NCBI GenBank assembly: GCA_015068645.1 | Contig: SVKD01000006.1 | Span: forward strand, 1 to 61,264 | Length of the DNA stretch: 61,264 bases | Direction of reading: 5' to 3' | Source: Oscillospiraceae bacterium | GTDB lineage: Bacteria; Bacillota; Clostridia; UMGS1840 | Shown: positions 34,942 through 43,229 of the stretch, piece by piece | Numbering within the stretch: the stretch's first letter is position 1 | Layout of the letters: each line of letters opens with the position of its first letter | Program-made: the position numbers and the translations under genes | The notes under the pieces: model-generated | Told to the model about the DNA's origin: nothing | Databases searched by the model: none | Seen by the model: the letters and a program-made list of their open reading frames with translations, nothing else

Positions 34942-35490
34942 ATGCCGTTTGAAAAAATACTGCAGGACGATTTTATCCTGCGTCTGATTATTTTGTATGT
35001 GTGCAGAGAATACGGGGATTCCATTACCAATCCCGAGCTTACCAAGTTTATTATGGACGGTCAGGAAGTGGATTATTTTAATCTGCAGTATAACATTTAT
35101 GAACTGGTGAAAATGGAGAACCTTCGGGTATTCACCGACAGTGGAAAGCATTATTATGAACTCACTGATGAAGGCAAAGAAACCGCAGGCTTTTTCCAGT
35201 CTAAAATCCCTATGCTCATCCGAAAAAAGTTGGATGATGCCATTATGGAAAAGAAAAAGAATGCCGCTCCAAAAACTGCCGTGATTGCAGACTTTAATCC
35301 CGAAGGCGGCGAGTTTTTAGCAGGAATTAAAATTCTGGAAAACGATCAGGAACAGTTTTCCTTAAATGTGTTGGTTCCTACTCGTGAACATGCCATCCGT
35401 GTGTGTCAGTTTTTCCAGGAGCATATCGAAGAAATGTATCAGCAGACTAACCAAGAAATTATGAAATTGTTTACTGAACCGAAGGAATAA
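34942..35490 (+). CDS. DUF4364 family protein
   Basis: 182 residues. LQDDFILRLIILYVCREYGDSITNPELTKFI and YFNLQYNIYELV form the winged-helix-like N-terminal half of DUF4364, a family found mainly in Clostridia; YYELTDEGKETAGFF follows. The C-terminal half is beta-rich. A DNA-binding role is possible but not shown. AAGGAG sits 9 nt before the ATG. Confidence 0.85.
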   Translation: MPFEKILQDDFILRLIILYVCREYGDSITNPELTKFIMDGQEVDYFNLQYNIYELVKMENLRVFTDSGKHYYELTDEGKETAGFFQSKIPMLIRKKLDDAIMEKKKNAAPKTAVIADFNPEGGEFLAGIKILENDQEQFSLNVLVPTREHAIRVCQFFQEHIEEMYQQTNQEIMKLFTEPKE

Positions 35491-35493
35491 GTT

Positions 35494-37413
35494 ATGAATC
35501 AGTTTTTACCCATCACAATGGAGGAAGTGAATGAGAGATATGGGGGCGAAGTGGATTTCGTCCTGGTAACCGGGGATGCCTATGTGGATCATCCCTCTTT
35601 TGGCACTGCCATCATTTCCCGTGTGTTGGAAGCAGAGGGGTATCGGGTGGCAATTTTGGCTCAGCCCGATTATAAATCCAAGACGGATTTTATGCGGTTT
35701 GGAAAACCCAGACTTGGTTTTTTGGTCAACAGCGGAAATTTGGATTCTATGGTGAATCACTATACCGTCAACAAAAAACCGAGAAGTACCGATGCTTTTT
35801 CTCCCGGTGGAAAAATGGGAAACCGTCCTGACCGTGCGGTGATTGTATATACCAACCGTATCCGTGAAGCCTACGGGCAGATTCCCGTGGTAATTGGCGG
35901 ATTGGAAGCATCCCTCAGACGTTTGGCGCACTACGATTACTGGAGCGATAAGGTTCGCCGTAGTATTTTAGTGGATGCCAAGGCAGACTTTTTAATCTTC
36001 GGGATGGGGGAAATCACCATCCGTAAGGTTGCTGAGTGTTTAAAAAACGGCACACCGGAAGATATCAAAAAACTGCCCGGAATTGTATATCAGACCAAAA
36101 ATATAGACCATATTGAAAATGCGATAGTATTACCCACCTTTGAACAGGTGAGAGAAGATAAAAAGCAGTACGCCAAATTTACCAAAGAAAGCTTTGGTGA
36201 ACAAAATCCCTATATTGGAAAAACCTTAGTTCAACATCATATCGACCGTTATGTGGTGCAAAATCCTCCTTGCAGACCGTTACTTCAGGAGGAATTGGAT
36301 GAGGTTTATCAATTACCCTTTATGAGAAACTATCACCCCATTTACGAAAAAGATGGTGGAGTTCCTGCCATCAGCGAAGTGAAATTTTCTATTATTTCTC
36401 AGCGTGGGTGTTTTGGCGGATGTAATTTCTGTTCTCTTGCTTTTCATCAGGGCAGAATTGTGACCGCAAGAAGCCACAAATCCATTATTGAGGAAGCAAA
36501 GAAAATCATCAAAGAACCCGATTTTAAAGGCTATATCCACGATGTGGGCGGACCTACCGCAAACTTCAGATTTCCCGCCTGCGACAATCAGCTGAAAGTG
36601 GGCGCCTGCAAGAATAAGCAATGTCTGTTCCCCACACCTTGCAAGAATTTAAAAGCAGACCATCGGGATTATTTGGAATTACTGCGAAAATTACGCAGTT
36701 TACCCAAGGTGAAAAAAGTGTTTGTCCGTTCAGGAATTCGGTTTGACTATCTGATGGCAGACAAAAACGATACGTTTTTCAAAGAACTGGTGGAACATCA
36801 CGTGTCAGGGCAGTTGAAGGTAGCGCCTGAACATTCCTCCAACAACGTCCTTCGTTATATGGGAAAACCCAATATTGAAGTGTTTGAAGGATTTATGAAA
36901 AAGTTCTATCAGTTAACTAAAAAGGTGGGCAAGGAACAATATTTAGTGCCTTATCTGATGTCCTCACATCCGGGAAGTCGGGTGCAGGATGCGGTGGAAC
37001 TTGCTCTCTTTTTAAAGAAACATAAAATGGTGCCCGAGCAGGTACAGGATTTTTATCCCACCCCGGGAACCTTGTCCACCGCCATGTATTACACCGAGCT
37101 TGATCCCAGAACGGGCAAAGGCGTGTATGTGGCGAAATCCTATCAGGAAAAAACTATGCAAAGAGCAATGCTTCAGACCTATAAACCAGAAAATCGGGAA
37201 ACGGTGAAAAAAGCCCTGAAAGAAGCAGGAATGGAGCATCTGATTGCACAGCTATTACCGTACCATAAACATACAGAGAAGGAGACCAAACAAAATGATT
37301 TTAGACGGAAAACTGGTATCACAAAGAATCAAGGACGAAATGGCACAAAAGGTGGCAGAATTAAAAGCCAAGGGGGTAAGCGTGGGTCTAACCGTAATCA
37401 TCGTGGGCGATGA
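35494..37413 (+). CDS. YgiQ-family radical SAM protein
   Basis: 639 residues of the UPF0313/YgiQ family. The N-terminal part resembles a B12-binding-like fold ([20 protein letters not shown]); the radical SAM cluster motif is CFGGCNFC at about residue 310, followed by [18 protein letters not shown]. Further cysteines ([12 protein letters not shown]) are typical of the family. The substrate is unknown. The last 40 or so residues form a K/R/G/N-rich tail whose codons overlap folD by 119 bp in another frame. Confidence 0.9.
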   Translation: MNQFLPITMEEVNERYGGEVDFVLVTGDAYVDHPSFGTAIISRVLEAEGYRVAILAQPDYKSKTDFMRFGKPRLGFLVNSGNLDSMVNHYTVNKKPRSTDAFSPGGKMGNRPDRAVIVYTNRIREAYGQIPVVIGGLEASLRRLAHYDYWSDKVRRSILVDAKADFLIFGMGEITIRKVAECLKNGTPEDIKKLPGIVYQTKNIDHIENAIVLPTFEQVREDKKQYAKFTKESFGEQNPYIGKTLVQHHIDRYVVQNPPCRPLLQEELDEVYQLPFMRNYHPIYEKDGGVPAISEVKFSIISQRGCFGGCNFCSLAFHQGRIVTARSHKSIIEEAKKIIKEPDFKGYIHDVGGPTANFRFPACDNQLKVGACKNKQCLFPTPCKNLKADHRDYLELLRKLRSLPKVKKVFVRSGIRFDYLMADKNDTFFKELVEHHVSGQLKVAPEHSSNNVLRYMGKPNIEVFEGFMKKFYQLTKKVGKEQYLVPYLMSSHPGSRVQDAVELALFLKKHKMVPEQVQDFYPTPGTLSTAMYYTELDPRTGKGVYVAKSYQEKTMQRAMLQTYKPENRETVKKALKEAGMEHLIAQLLPYHKHTEKETKQNDFRRKTGITKNQGRNGTKGGRIKSQGGKRGSNRNHRGR

Positions 37414-38146
37414 TCCTGCTTCCCGTGTATATGTAAATTCCAAAAAGAAAGCTTGTGAAGCGCTGGGCATCAACTCTCAGGAGTTTGCATTGCCTGCAGA
37501 CACCACCGAAGAAGAACTGTTAACTTTAGTTCGTAAATTAAATGAAGACGATAGCGTAAATGGTATTTTAGTGCAGTTGCCCTTACCTAAACATATTAAC
37601 GAAGAAACGGTTATCAACACAATTGCGCCCGAAAAAGATGTGGATGCATTCCATCCTCAGAACGTGGGTAAAATTATGATTGGTAACTACGATTTTCTCC
37701 CTTGCACTCCTGCAGGGGTTATGGAGCTGATTAAAGAAAGCGGCATTGACGTCAGCGGAAAAGAATGTGTGGTGTTAGGAAGAAGTAATATCGTTGGCAA
37801 GCCTCAGGCAATGTTACTTTTGCATCAGAACGGAACCGTAACTATCTGCCATTCTCGTACCAAAAACTTAAAAGAAGTGACCAAACGTGCAGACATTTTG
37901 GTTGCAGCCATCGGTAAGCCCAATTTTGTGACCGCAGATATGGTAAAAGAAGGTGCGGTTGTCATTGACGTTGGTATTAACCGTCTGCCTGATAAAACCC
38001 TGTGCGGTGACGTGGATTTTAATGAAGTATCCAAAGTGGCAGCAGCCATCACTCCCGTGCCCGGAGGCGTGGGTCCCATGACCATTGCTATGCTGATGAA
38101 AAACACCGTAACTGCAGCAATCTGCCAAAACGGATTAAAAGATTAA
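37295..38146 (+). CDS. folD: Bifunctional methylenetetrahydrofolate dehydrogenase/cyclohydrolase
   Basis: 283 residues, standard length. The active-site segment [14 protein letters not shown] has the Tyr and Lys of the cyclohydrolase/dehydrogenase centre; [20 protein letters not shown] and the NADP loop [14 protein letters not shown] are diagnostic, as is [15 protein letters not shown]. It interconverts methylene-, methenyl- and formyl-tetrahydrofolate. The ATG at 37295 follows AGAAGGAG, all within the 3' end of the ygiQ-like gene. Confidence 0.97.
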   Translation: MILDGKLVSQRIKDEMAQKVAELKAKGVSVGLTVIIVGDDPASRVYVNSKKKACEALGINSQEFALPADTTEEELLTLVRKLNEDDSVNGILVQLPLPKHINEETVINTIAPEKDVDAFHPQNVGKIMIGNYDFLPCTPAGVMELIKESGIDVSGKECVVLGRSNIVGKPQAMLLLHQNGTVTICHSRTKNLKEVTKRADILVAAIGKPNFVTADMVKEGAVVIDVGINRLPDKTLCGDVDFNEVSKVAAAITPVPGGVGPMTIAMLMKNTVTAAICQNGLKD

Positions 38147-38178
38147 GAGAAACAAAAGAAATAAAAGGTACCAAAAAA

Positions 38179-38424
38179 ATGAGAATTGATAAATATTTAA
38201 AAGTATCTCGTATTATCAAGCGCCGCACCGTTGCCCAGGAAGCCTGCGAAGGCGGAAAAGTAACCATCAACGGCAAAGTGGCAAAGCCCTCCTCCGAAGT
38301 AAAGGTTGGCGATGTTCTTACCCTTCAGTTTGGTGCAAGATGTGTCAGAGTGGAAGTGCTGGAGGTAAAAGAAGTGGTAAAAAAAGACGATGCATCCCTG
38401 ATGTACCGTCAGTTAGAAGGCTGA
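38179..38424 (+). CDS. S4-domain RNA-binding protein, RqcP/YabO-like
   Basis: 81 residues, nearly all of it an S4 domain: MRIDKYLKVSRIIKRRTVAQEAC, then GGKVTINGKVAKPSSEVKVGD. RqcP (YabO) binds stalled 50S subunits and helps RqcH add alanine tails. The size and motif order fit RqcP/HslR; the exact subfamily is inferred. Confidence 0.85.
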   Translation: MRIDKYLKVSRIIKRRTVAQEACEGGKVTINGKVAKPSSEVKVGDVLTLQFGARCVRVEVLEVKEVVKKDDASLMYRQLEG

Positions 38425-38434
38425 TTTTTAAAAA

Positions 38435-38480
38435 ATAAGAACCCGACCCGATGACGCAATCAAAGATTGCGGTCGGGTGC
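38435..38480 (+). repeat. Dispersed palindromic repeat, copy 1
   Basis: A two-part palindrome (ACCCGACC...GGTCGGGT outside, GCAATC/GATTGC inside). A close copy in reverse orientation lies at 48538-48583, with about 37 of 43 aligned positions identical. No ORF; function unknown. Confidence 0.7.
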
Positions 38481-38500
38481 CCCGGAACCTTGTTGTATTC

Positions 38501-38550
38501 ACAATAAAAGGAACAGATATTGGTGAAAATATCTGTTCCTTTTTTATTGT
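38501..38550. terminator. Bidirectional terminator between S4-protein gene and ltaS-like gene
   Basis: AAAAGGAACAGATATT and AATATCTGTTCCTTTT pair almost perfectly with a short loop, flanked by A- and T-runs. It closes the plus-strand operon and the convergent minus-strand ltaS-like gene, whose stop codon is at its right edge. Confidence 0.9.
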
Positions 38551-40418
38551 TATTGCGTACAGTATTGCTCTCCGTGAAGGATATCATAAATCAAAAGATC
38601 AACCTGATCCATCAATTTTGCATCTTCCGGGAGAATGTTATCAATTTTTTCCATTTCGGCATTATAGATTGCGGTGTTCACTGTGGCAGGATAACGGTCG
38701 GAGAATTCATCAAATACCATAAGATGCCAAGGTGCTTTGTTTCCGCTTGCTAAGAAGACTTTCAGCCCTAAAGTGTTTCCGCTGATTCTCGGAGAAAGCT
38801 CAAAGTCGGGCATGGGATAATTGGTCCATACCACATAGGGCGTTTCATAAAGGTGAGGATGTTTTGATGAGGTAAAGGTGTCGCTTTTTTCAACAAAGCC
38901 GGAATCCATATAGGTGCTTCCGTTGGTGCCAAGTAAGGGTAAATGGTCACCAAACATTGCAATAATCACGGGTTCTTCCACATCTTCAAAATAATCTACC
39001 AGCGCCATAAAGGATTTGTCTGCATTGTAAACCCCTTGAGAAAATCGTTTTAAATCCATGTAATCTTCTTCTGAGAGGGTAGGTGCTTCCATTTCAAAAT
39101 CAAAAGAATCGTAACGGGGATTTTTGTAACCGCCGTGATTTTCCATGGTCACAATAAATTCCATAATGCGTTCGGAGGTTTTACCTTCGAATTCATCAAT
39201 AATCTGTTTCACACAAGCCATATCGTCAATATAGGCTCCTGATTTATCCTGATAGGTAAAATCGTCGATTCCTTTAAATTCATCAAAACCGAGAAGCGGA
39301 TAAGCGGTGGAACGATTGTAAAAATTCTTTTTATAAGGGTGCAGTGCAATGGTTTGATATCCCTGATCCCGATAGGCAGAAACAATAGAGGGGGTGTATT
39401 CGGTGATGTACTGCGAATACGGGTATGCCGCTGAGGGGAGCAGATACGTGGGAATTCCGGTAATGACTTCGAATTCCGGCATACAGGTTCCGCCGGAGTA
39501 TACGGGGGTTTGGAAGGTTCCCGTTAAGGTGTTTTCTGAGAGAGAATGAATTCCTTCCAGTAAGTCTTTGTTGTAGGTTACTTCCGGTAACACAGAAGGG
39601 TCCCACCAGGATTCATTCTGAATAATGATTACGTTTGCTTTTACGGGGGCAGCTTCAGGAACTTTTTTCTGATATTCCGGTTTCATTGTCATAATAGAAT
39701 TTTCGTGATATCCTTCGGGCTGAGGGACAATCAAGTCACCAATTCGCGGGAAAAAGGTGAGGATGGCCCCATTTGCCTGATAATCTTCAATGGGGTTGAA
39801 TGCTGAAATTTTCACATCCATTTTGGATAAGGTTTTCCGACGGAATTTAAAGTTATAGCACATTGTGTTATTGACCAGCATAAATAAGATTACGGCAACC
39901 ACACCGTATGCTACTCGATGATACCATCGCCTTTTGACGGGACAGGAAGCCAAAAGACAATAATGATGATACAAAGACCACACATTGATGAGTAGTGCAA
40001 TCAACGCAGACGGAATAAATGGGATTTTCACAAAGGAAGCGATTTCCTTCACGTTGGATATCAAAAGTAAATTGCTGGGCAATAGTGGGTTTCCGTTTAA
40101 ACGTCCCATTACCTCACTGGTGTAAGCAATCATAAACATCAATAGGGTGTTCAGCAAATTTGCAACAAAAGCATGTTGCGTCAATGCATAGAAAAAGCTT
40201 TGCCAGCATAACAGAAAGGCATAAGTGATCAACCATTTTACGAAGAAATATTTAGACCGGAAGAATACCACTATCGCAAGGGGATAGGATAAATGCATAA
40301 CTTCCAGGGAAATCAGCAAAATGAGGGGTGCCAACATAAAATAAATAATTCTTCGTTTATGATAAGTGAAATCCTGATCTGTTGGGTCGATTGTTTTTCC
40401 AAACAATTTGTTCAGCAT
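38550..40418 (-). CDS. LTA synthase family sulfatase-fold protein (LtaS-like)
   Basis: 622 residues. Five hydrophobic segments in about 1-200 are followed by an extracellular alkaline-phosphatase/sulfatase-fold domain. NVIIIQNESWWD holds the first metal ligand Glu, GGTCMPEFEVITGIP the nucleophile Thr, and AMFGDHLPLLG the Asp-His metal ligands. LtaS polymerises glycerol phosphate from phosphatidylglycerol onto a lipid anchor; relatives modify other surface glycans. The ATG at 40418 follows GGAGG by 7 nt. Whether it makes lipoteichoic acid here cannot be told. Confidence 0.88.
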   Translation of the reverse strand: MLNKLFGKTIDPTDQDFTYHKRRIIYFMLAPLILLISLEVMHLSYPLAIVVFFRSKYFFVKWLITYAFLLCWQSFFYALTQHAFVANLLNTLLMFMIAYTSEVMGRLNGNPLLPSNLLLISNVKEIASFVKIPFIPSALIALLINVWSLYHHYCLLASCPVKRRWYHRVAYGVVAVILFMLVNNTMCYNFKFRRKTLSKMDVKISAFNPIEDYQANGAILTFFPRIGDLIVPQPEGYHENSIMTMKPEYQKKVPEAAPVKANVIIIQNESWWDPSVLPEVTYNKDLLEGIHSLSENTLTGTFQTPVYSGGTCMPEFEVITGIPTYLLPSAAYPYSQYITEYTPSIVSAYRDQGYQTIALHPYKKNFYNRSTAYPLLGFDEFKGIDDFTYQDKSGAYIDDMACVKQIIDEFEGKTSERIMEFIVTMENHGGYKNPRYDSFDFEMEAPTLSEEDYMDLKRFSQGVYNADKSFMALVDYFEDVEEPVIIAMFGDHLPLLGTNGSTYMDSGFVEKSDTFTSSKHPHLYETPYVVWTNYPMPDFELSPRISGNTLGLKVFLASGNKAPWHLMVFDEFSDRYPATVNTAIYNAEMEKIDNILPEDAKLMDQVDLLIYDILHGEQYCTQ

Positions 40419-40450
40419 TCCGATTCCTCCTTTTTTTGTCGAATGTCGAT

Positions 40451-40479
40451 ATTATATCACCTTTTTTGATAAAAAGCAA
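40451..40479 (-). promoter_or_regulatory. SigA-type promoter of the ltaS-like gene
   Basis: Minus strand: TTGCTT (40479-40474), 17 bp, TATAAT (40456-40451), 33 nt upstream of the start. Confidence 0.75.
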
Positions 40480-40538
40480 TGTATTTTTTATTTTTTGACA
40501 GAAAAGATTCAAATTTTACTGAATTGTATTTTAAAAAA

Positions 40539-40624
40539 TCGTGCCCTCTTAGGCTTCAAGTCCCATCAGGAAATAAAAAAGCTATCCTTGCGGATAACTT
40601 TTTGTTTGGTGCAGCTGATGGGAC
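40539..40624 (+). repeat. Partial duplicate of the tRNA-Leu 3' end and its terminator (left copy)
   Basis: Nearly identical to 40732-40819. It carries the same terminator hairpin (TATCC/GGATA with A/T flanks) and the last 18 nt of the tRNA-Leu gene including the CCA end, but the rest of the tRNA is replaced by unrelated sequence. TTCAAGTCCCATCAG, the tRNA T-arm sequence, also occurs in inverted orientation at its left end. Confidence 0.8.
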
Positions 40625-40699
40625 ACGGTCGCAATGCGCCCTGACTGCTCGACGACCCAAGCCTATGGCTTCGGTACCCGTCTTCGCACCACTCGTCTA

Positions 40700-40722
40700 A
40701 AAACAGTTCACTGAACTGTTTT
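40700..40722. repeat. Perfect 23-nt palindrome between the duplicated tRNA flanks
   Basis: AAAACAGTTCA, one central base, TGAACTGTTTT: 11-bp arms, T-rich on both sides. It may be an old bidirectional terminator or an operator-like site. Confidence 0.65.
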
Positions 40723-40731
40723 CTAAACGAC

Positions 40732-40819
40732 TCGTGCCCTCTTAGGCTTCAAGTCCCATCAGGAAATAAAAAAGCTATCCTTACGGATAACTTTTTTCAT
40801 TTGGTGCAGCTGATGGGAC
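40732..40819 (+). repeat. Partial duplicate of the tRNA-Leu 3' end and its terminator (right, functional copy)
   Basis: Second copy of the 40539-40624 unit. This one is continuous with the intact tRNA-Leu(GAG) gene on the minus strand. Confidence 0.8.
40766..40800 (-). terminator. Terminator of tRNA-Leu(GAG)
   Basis: Directly downstream of the tRNA on the minus strand: AAAAAAG-TATCC arms around a short loop, symmetrical, ending in a T-run on the minus strand. Confidence 0.8.
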
Positions 40820-40888
40820 TTGAACCCATACGAGAGTGTTCTCACTACCCCCTCAAAGTAGCGCGTCTGCCGATTCCGCCACAGCTGC
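40802..40888 (-). tRNA. tRNA-Leu (anticodon GAG)
   Basis: Minus strand, 87 nt with encoded CCA. Acceptor arms GCAGCTG and CAGCTGC pair fully; the anticodon arm is CTACT / TTGAGGG / GGTAG, giving anticodon GAG (reads CUC and CUU). A long class II variable arm and the T arm ATGGG-TTCAAGT-CCCAT confirm a leucine tRNA. Confidence 0.95.
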
Positions 40889-40930
40889 TTATTCATATTT
40901 TATCGTTGCTCTCCAAAAAGAACAATAGTG

Positions 40931-40959
40931 ATTATAGCAAAAAAAGTGGAATGTGTCAA
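40931..40959 (-). promoter_or_regulatory. SigA-type promoter of tRNA-Leu(GAG)
   Basis: Minus strand: TTGACA (40959-40954), 17 bp, TATAAT (40936-40931), 43 nt upstream of the tRNA 5' end; full consensus as expected for a stable RNA gene. Confidence 0.9.
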
Positions 40960-40997
40960 GTTTTTTTAAAAAAAATTAAAAAATTTTCAGATTTTAC

Positions 40998-41026
40998 TTG
41001 ATTTTTTAAAAAATGTGTGGTATTAT
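40998..41026 (+). promoter_or_regulatory. SigA-type promoter of secG
   Basis: TTGATT (40998-41003), 17 bp, TATTAT (41021-41026), about 97 nt upstream of the secG start. Confidence 0.65.
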
Positions 41027-41122
41027 TTCTTAGTGATAGAAAAATGAGGGTAGAATTCTGCCCATATGCAACGGCTGTTCCGGGGCAGAATAAAATATAA
41101 TGTAATAGAGGAGTTATTTAAC

Positions 41123-41605
41123 ATGTTTAACAATCCGTCCGTAGTTGTAACGTTAATCGTTCAAATTATTTTATCTTTAATTTTAATTGTTGCTGTTTTA
41201 TTCCAAAATAGCAATCAGGAAGGTCTGTCCGGTGCAATTGCAGGCGGTGCAGAAACCTTCTTTGGTAAGAATAAAGGCAGAACTGTTGATGCAAAATTGA
41301 AAAAACTGACTACCGTAGTTGCAATTTTATTCTTAATCAGCTCTGTTCTGTTAGGTCTCTTTGTTCAGAGAAGTATGCCGAAAGCAGAAACCACCATTCC
41401 TGCCGGTATGATGCAGCCCACCGGTGCTCCTGTTGATATTCAGCCTGTTGCTGATGGCACCGTTCCTGCTGATGCTGGAGTTGTTCCTTCTGAAACTGAG
41501 AACGTTGAAACTGAAACTGTTGAAACTGAAAACGTTGAAACCGAAACTGTTGAAACCGAAACAGTTGAAACCGAAAACGTTGAAGAAGGTACTACTGCTG
41601 AATAA
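41123..41605 (+). CDS. secG: Preprotein translocase subunit SecG with repetitive acidic tail
   Basis: 160 residues, about twice the usual 75-80. The N-terminal 80 residues are a normal SecG: first membrane segment (about 5-26), a cytoplasmic loop with QNSNQEGLSGAIAGGAETFFGKNKGR, and a second membrane segment (about 56-76). After it comes a proline/alanine-rich stretch and then five near-identical units of V-E-T-E-T/N, very acidic. SecG helps SecYE move preproteins. The tail lies outside the membrane if topology is standard. The ATG at 41123 follows GAGGAG. The tail units are encoded by a 15-bp tandem repeat. Confidence 0.92.
   Translation: MFNNPSVVVTLIVQIILSLILIVAVLFQNSNQEGLSGAIAGGAETFFGKNKGRTVDAKLKKLTTVVAILFLISSVLLGLFVQRSMPKAETTIPAGMMQPTGAPVDIQPVADGTVPADAGVVPSETENVETETVETENVETETVETETVETENVEEGTTAE
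41504..41578 (+). repeat. 15-bp tandem repeat inside secG
   Basis: Five copies of a 15-mer starting GTTGAAAC(T/C)GAAA, differing mainly at third codon positions, which encode the V-E-T-E-(T/N) units of the SecG tail. Length variation by slippage is likely. Confidence 0.9.
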
Positions 41606-41624
41606 TTTGTTTCATACGAATCGT

Positions 41625-41659
41625 AAGAACCGACTTTCTTTTGAAGGTCGGTTTTTTTG
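41625..41659 (+). terminator. Terminator of secG
   Basis: ACCGACTTTC pairs with GAAGGTCGGT (one G-U) around a T-rich loop and is followed by TTTTTTT. Confidence 0.88.
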
Positions 41660-41679
41660 TATTATTTGGCAGGAAATGG

Positions 41680-41708
41680 TTTACAAATTGAAGTGGATAT
41701 GTTATACT
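41680..41708 (+). promoter_or_regulatory. SigA-type promoter of WG-repeat gene 1
   Basis: TTTACA (41680-41685), 17 bp, TATACT (41703-41708). The leader contains a GATTGATTGGTATCAATTGATC stretch with dyad character, duplicated before gene 2. Confidence 0.82.
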
Positions 41709-41772
41709 GTGAAAGTAAGAATATGATTGATTGGTATCAATTGATCAGGTAAATCAAAAAGGAGGAAAAATG

Positions 41773-43011
41773 ATGAAACGATGTAAACGAATGATGGGGA
41801 TTTTCCTGGCGATGCTTTTTTTGATTGGTCAATTGGAAGTGATTTCAGGATATGCAAGTGATGGGGGGCGTTTAGAGAGGCCTTTTTATAATGGTCTGGC
41901 AGTTGTATGTCGCGACGGCAAATATGGTTATATCAATCAATCAGGAGACCTCGCAATTCCTCTTCAATTTGATTTTGCGTCTTGTTTTTCCGAAGGATTG
42001 GCTCGTGTCCAAGTTGGTGATAAATGGGGATATATCGGACGCGATGGTTATTACGTAGCGAAACCTCAGTTTGATTATGCATCTAATTTTTCCGAAGGAT
42101 TGGCAGTTGTCCGAGTGGGGGATAAATGGGGATTTATTGATAAAAGTGGCTATTATGTAGTGGAGCCTCAATTTGATTATGCATCTGATTTTTCCGAAGG
42201 ATTGGCAGTTGTCCAAGTGGGGGATAAATGGGGATATATGGGTCAGAATGGTTATTACGTAGCGAAACCTCAGTTTGATTATGCATATGATTTTTCCGAA
42301 GGATTAGCTGCCGTGGAAGTTAACGGTAAATGGGGTTATATCGGTCAAAATGGATATTATGTGGTTCTTCCTCAGTTTGATAGGGCATATGATTTTTCCG
42401 AAGGATTGGCTCCTGTTCGAGTTGGTGATAAATGGGGATATATTGGTCAGAATGGCTATTATGTAGTGAAGCCTCGATTTGATTATGCATGGGACTTTTT
42501 CGAAGGATTGGCTCGTGTTCGAGTTGGAAATAGGTACGGTTACATTAATACGAAGGGGAATTATGTGGCAAAACCTCAATTTGATTTTGCATGGGACTTT
42601 TCCGAAGGATTGGCAGTTGTTCAAGTTGGAAATAGGTATGGTTACATTAATACGAAGGGGGATTATGTAGCGAAACCTCAATTTGATTTTGCATCTGGTT
42701 TTTCCGAAGGATTGGCAGTTGTTCAAGTTGGGGATAAATGGGGATATATCAATCAGAACGGGTACTATATGTGGGAGCCTTATTGGGATGATGCAAGTTC
42801 TTTCCATTCGGGCTTAGCGGTAGTTCATCATGGTGATTTTAGTGCCGTTATCAATTCCGGCGGGCAATCTGTGTGCGAAGAACAAAGTGAATACGGTGAC
42901 CTTGATGTAACTCTGGGTGGACACATTTTGTACTATTATGATGGAAGCACATATCTGGTGGATCAGTACGGAAACATTTTGTCAGACGGATATGATATGT
43001 TTGGTTATTAA
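41773..43011 (+). CDS. Secreted WG-repeat protein 1
   Basis: 412 residues. A signal peptide (about 1-27) is followed by nine complete tandem WG repeats of exactly 34 residues, consensus GLA-V-VGDKWGYI-QNGYYV-PQFDYA-DFSE, and a degenerate tenth, then a distinct C-terminal segment ending DGYDMFGY. WG repeats form beta-rich solenoid-like arrays believed to mediate binding; no catalytic motif is seen. The DNA period is 102 bp. The start is one of two adjacent ATGs; the second (41773) lies 7 nt from GGAGG. A paralogue follows directly. Confidence 0.88.
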   Translation: MKRCKRMMGIFLAMLFLIGQLEVISGYASDGGRLERPFYNGLAVVCRDGKYGYINQSGDLAIPLQFDFASCFSEGLARVQVGDKWGYIGRDGYYVAKPQFDYASNFSEGLAVVRVGDKWGFIDKSGYYVVEPQFDYASDFSEGLAVVQVGDKWGYMGQNGYYVAKPQFDYAYDFSEGLAAVEVNGKWGYIGQNGYYVVLPQFDRAYDFSEGLAPVRVGDKWGYIGQNGYYVVKPRFDYAWDFFEGLARVRVGNRYGYINTKGNYVAKPQFDFAWDFSEGLAVVQVGNRYGYINTKGDYVAKPQFDFASGFSEGLAVVQVGDKWGYINQNGYYMWEPYWDDASSFHSGLAVVHHGDFSAVINSGGQSVCEEQSEYGDLDVTLGGHILYYYDGSTYLVDQYGNILSDGYDMFGY

Positions 43012-43083
43012 GCTGATGTTACCATAGAAATCACAGTACGGGCGAAGCTACTCCTGCTGAATAATTTGTTTAATACGAATCAT

Positions 43084-43118
43084 AAGAACCGACTTTCTTC
43101 TGAAGGTCGGTTTTTTTG
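43084..43118 (+). terminator. Duplicated terminator after WG-repeat gene 1
   Basis: Same ACCGACTTTC/GAAGGTCGGT hairpin and T-run as at 41625-41659, one loop base different. It now serves WG gene 1. Confidence 0.88.
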
Positions 43119-43138
43119 TATCATTTGGCAGAAAATGG

Positions 43139-43167
43139 TTTACAAATTGAAGTGGATATGTTATACT
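43139..43167 (+). promoter_or_regulatory. SigA-type promoter of WG-repeat gene 2
   Basis: TTTACA (43139-43144), 17 bp, TATACT (43162-43167), identical in both hexamers to the promoter of gene 1. Confidence 0.82.
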
Positions 43168-43229
43168 GTGAGAGTAAGAATATGATTGATTGGTATCAAT
43201 TGATCAGGTAAAAAAAAGGAGGAAATATG

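Larger units (their letters stand above)
41585..43011 (+). repeat. Segmental duplication, copy 1 (secG 3' end, terminator, promoter, WG-repeat gene)
   Basis: From the last codons of secG onward this segment is repeated 1459 bp downstream (43044-44456). The non-coding part, about 190 bp with terminator and promoter, is almost identical between copies, while the coding parts have diverged. Confidence 0.88.

Noticed and set aside
40539-40624. A second tRNA gene left of tRNA-Leu(GAG)
   Set aside because: Only the last 18 nt of the tRNA are present; no D arm, anticodon arm or 5' acceptor strand.
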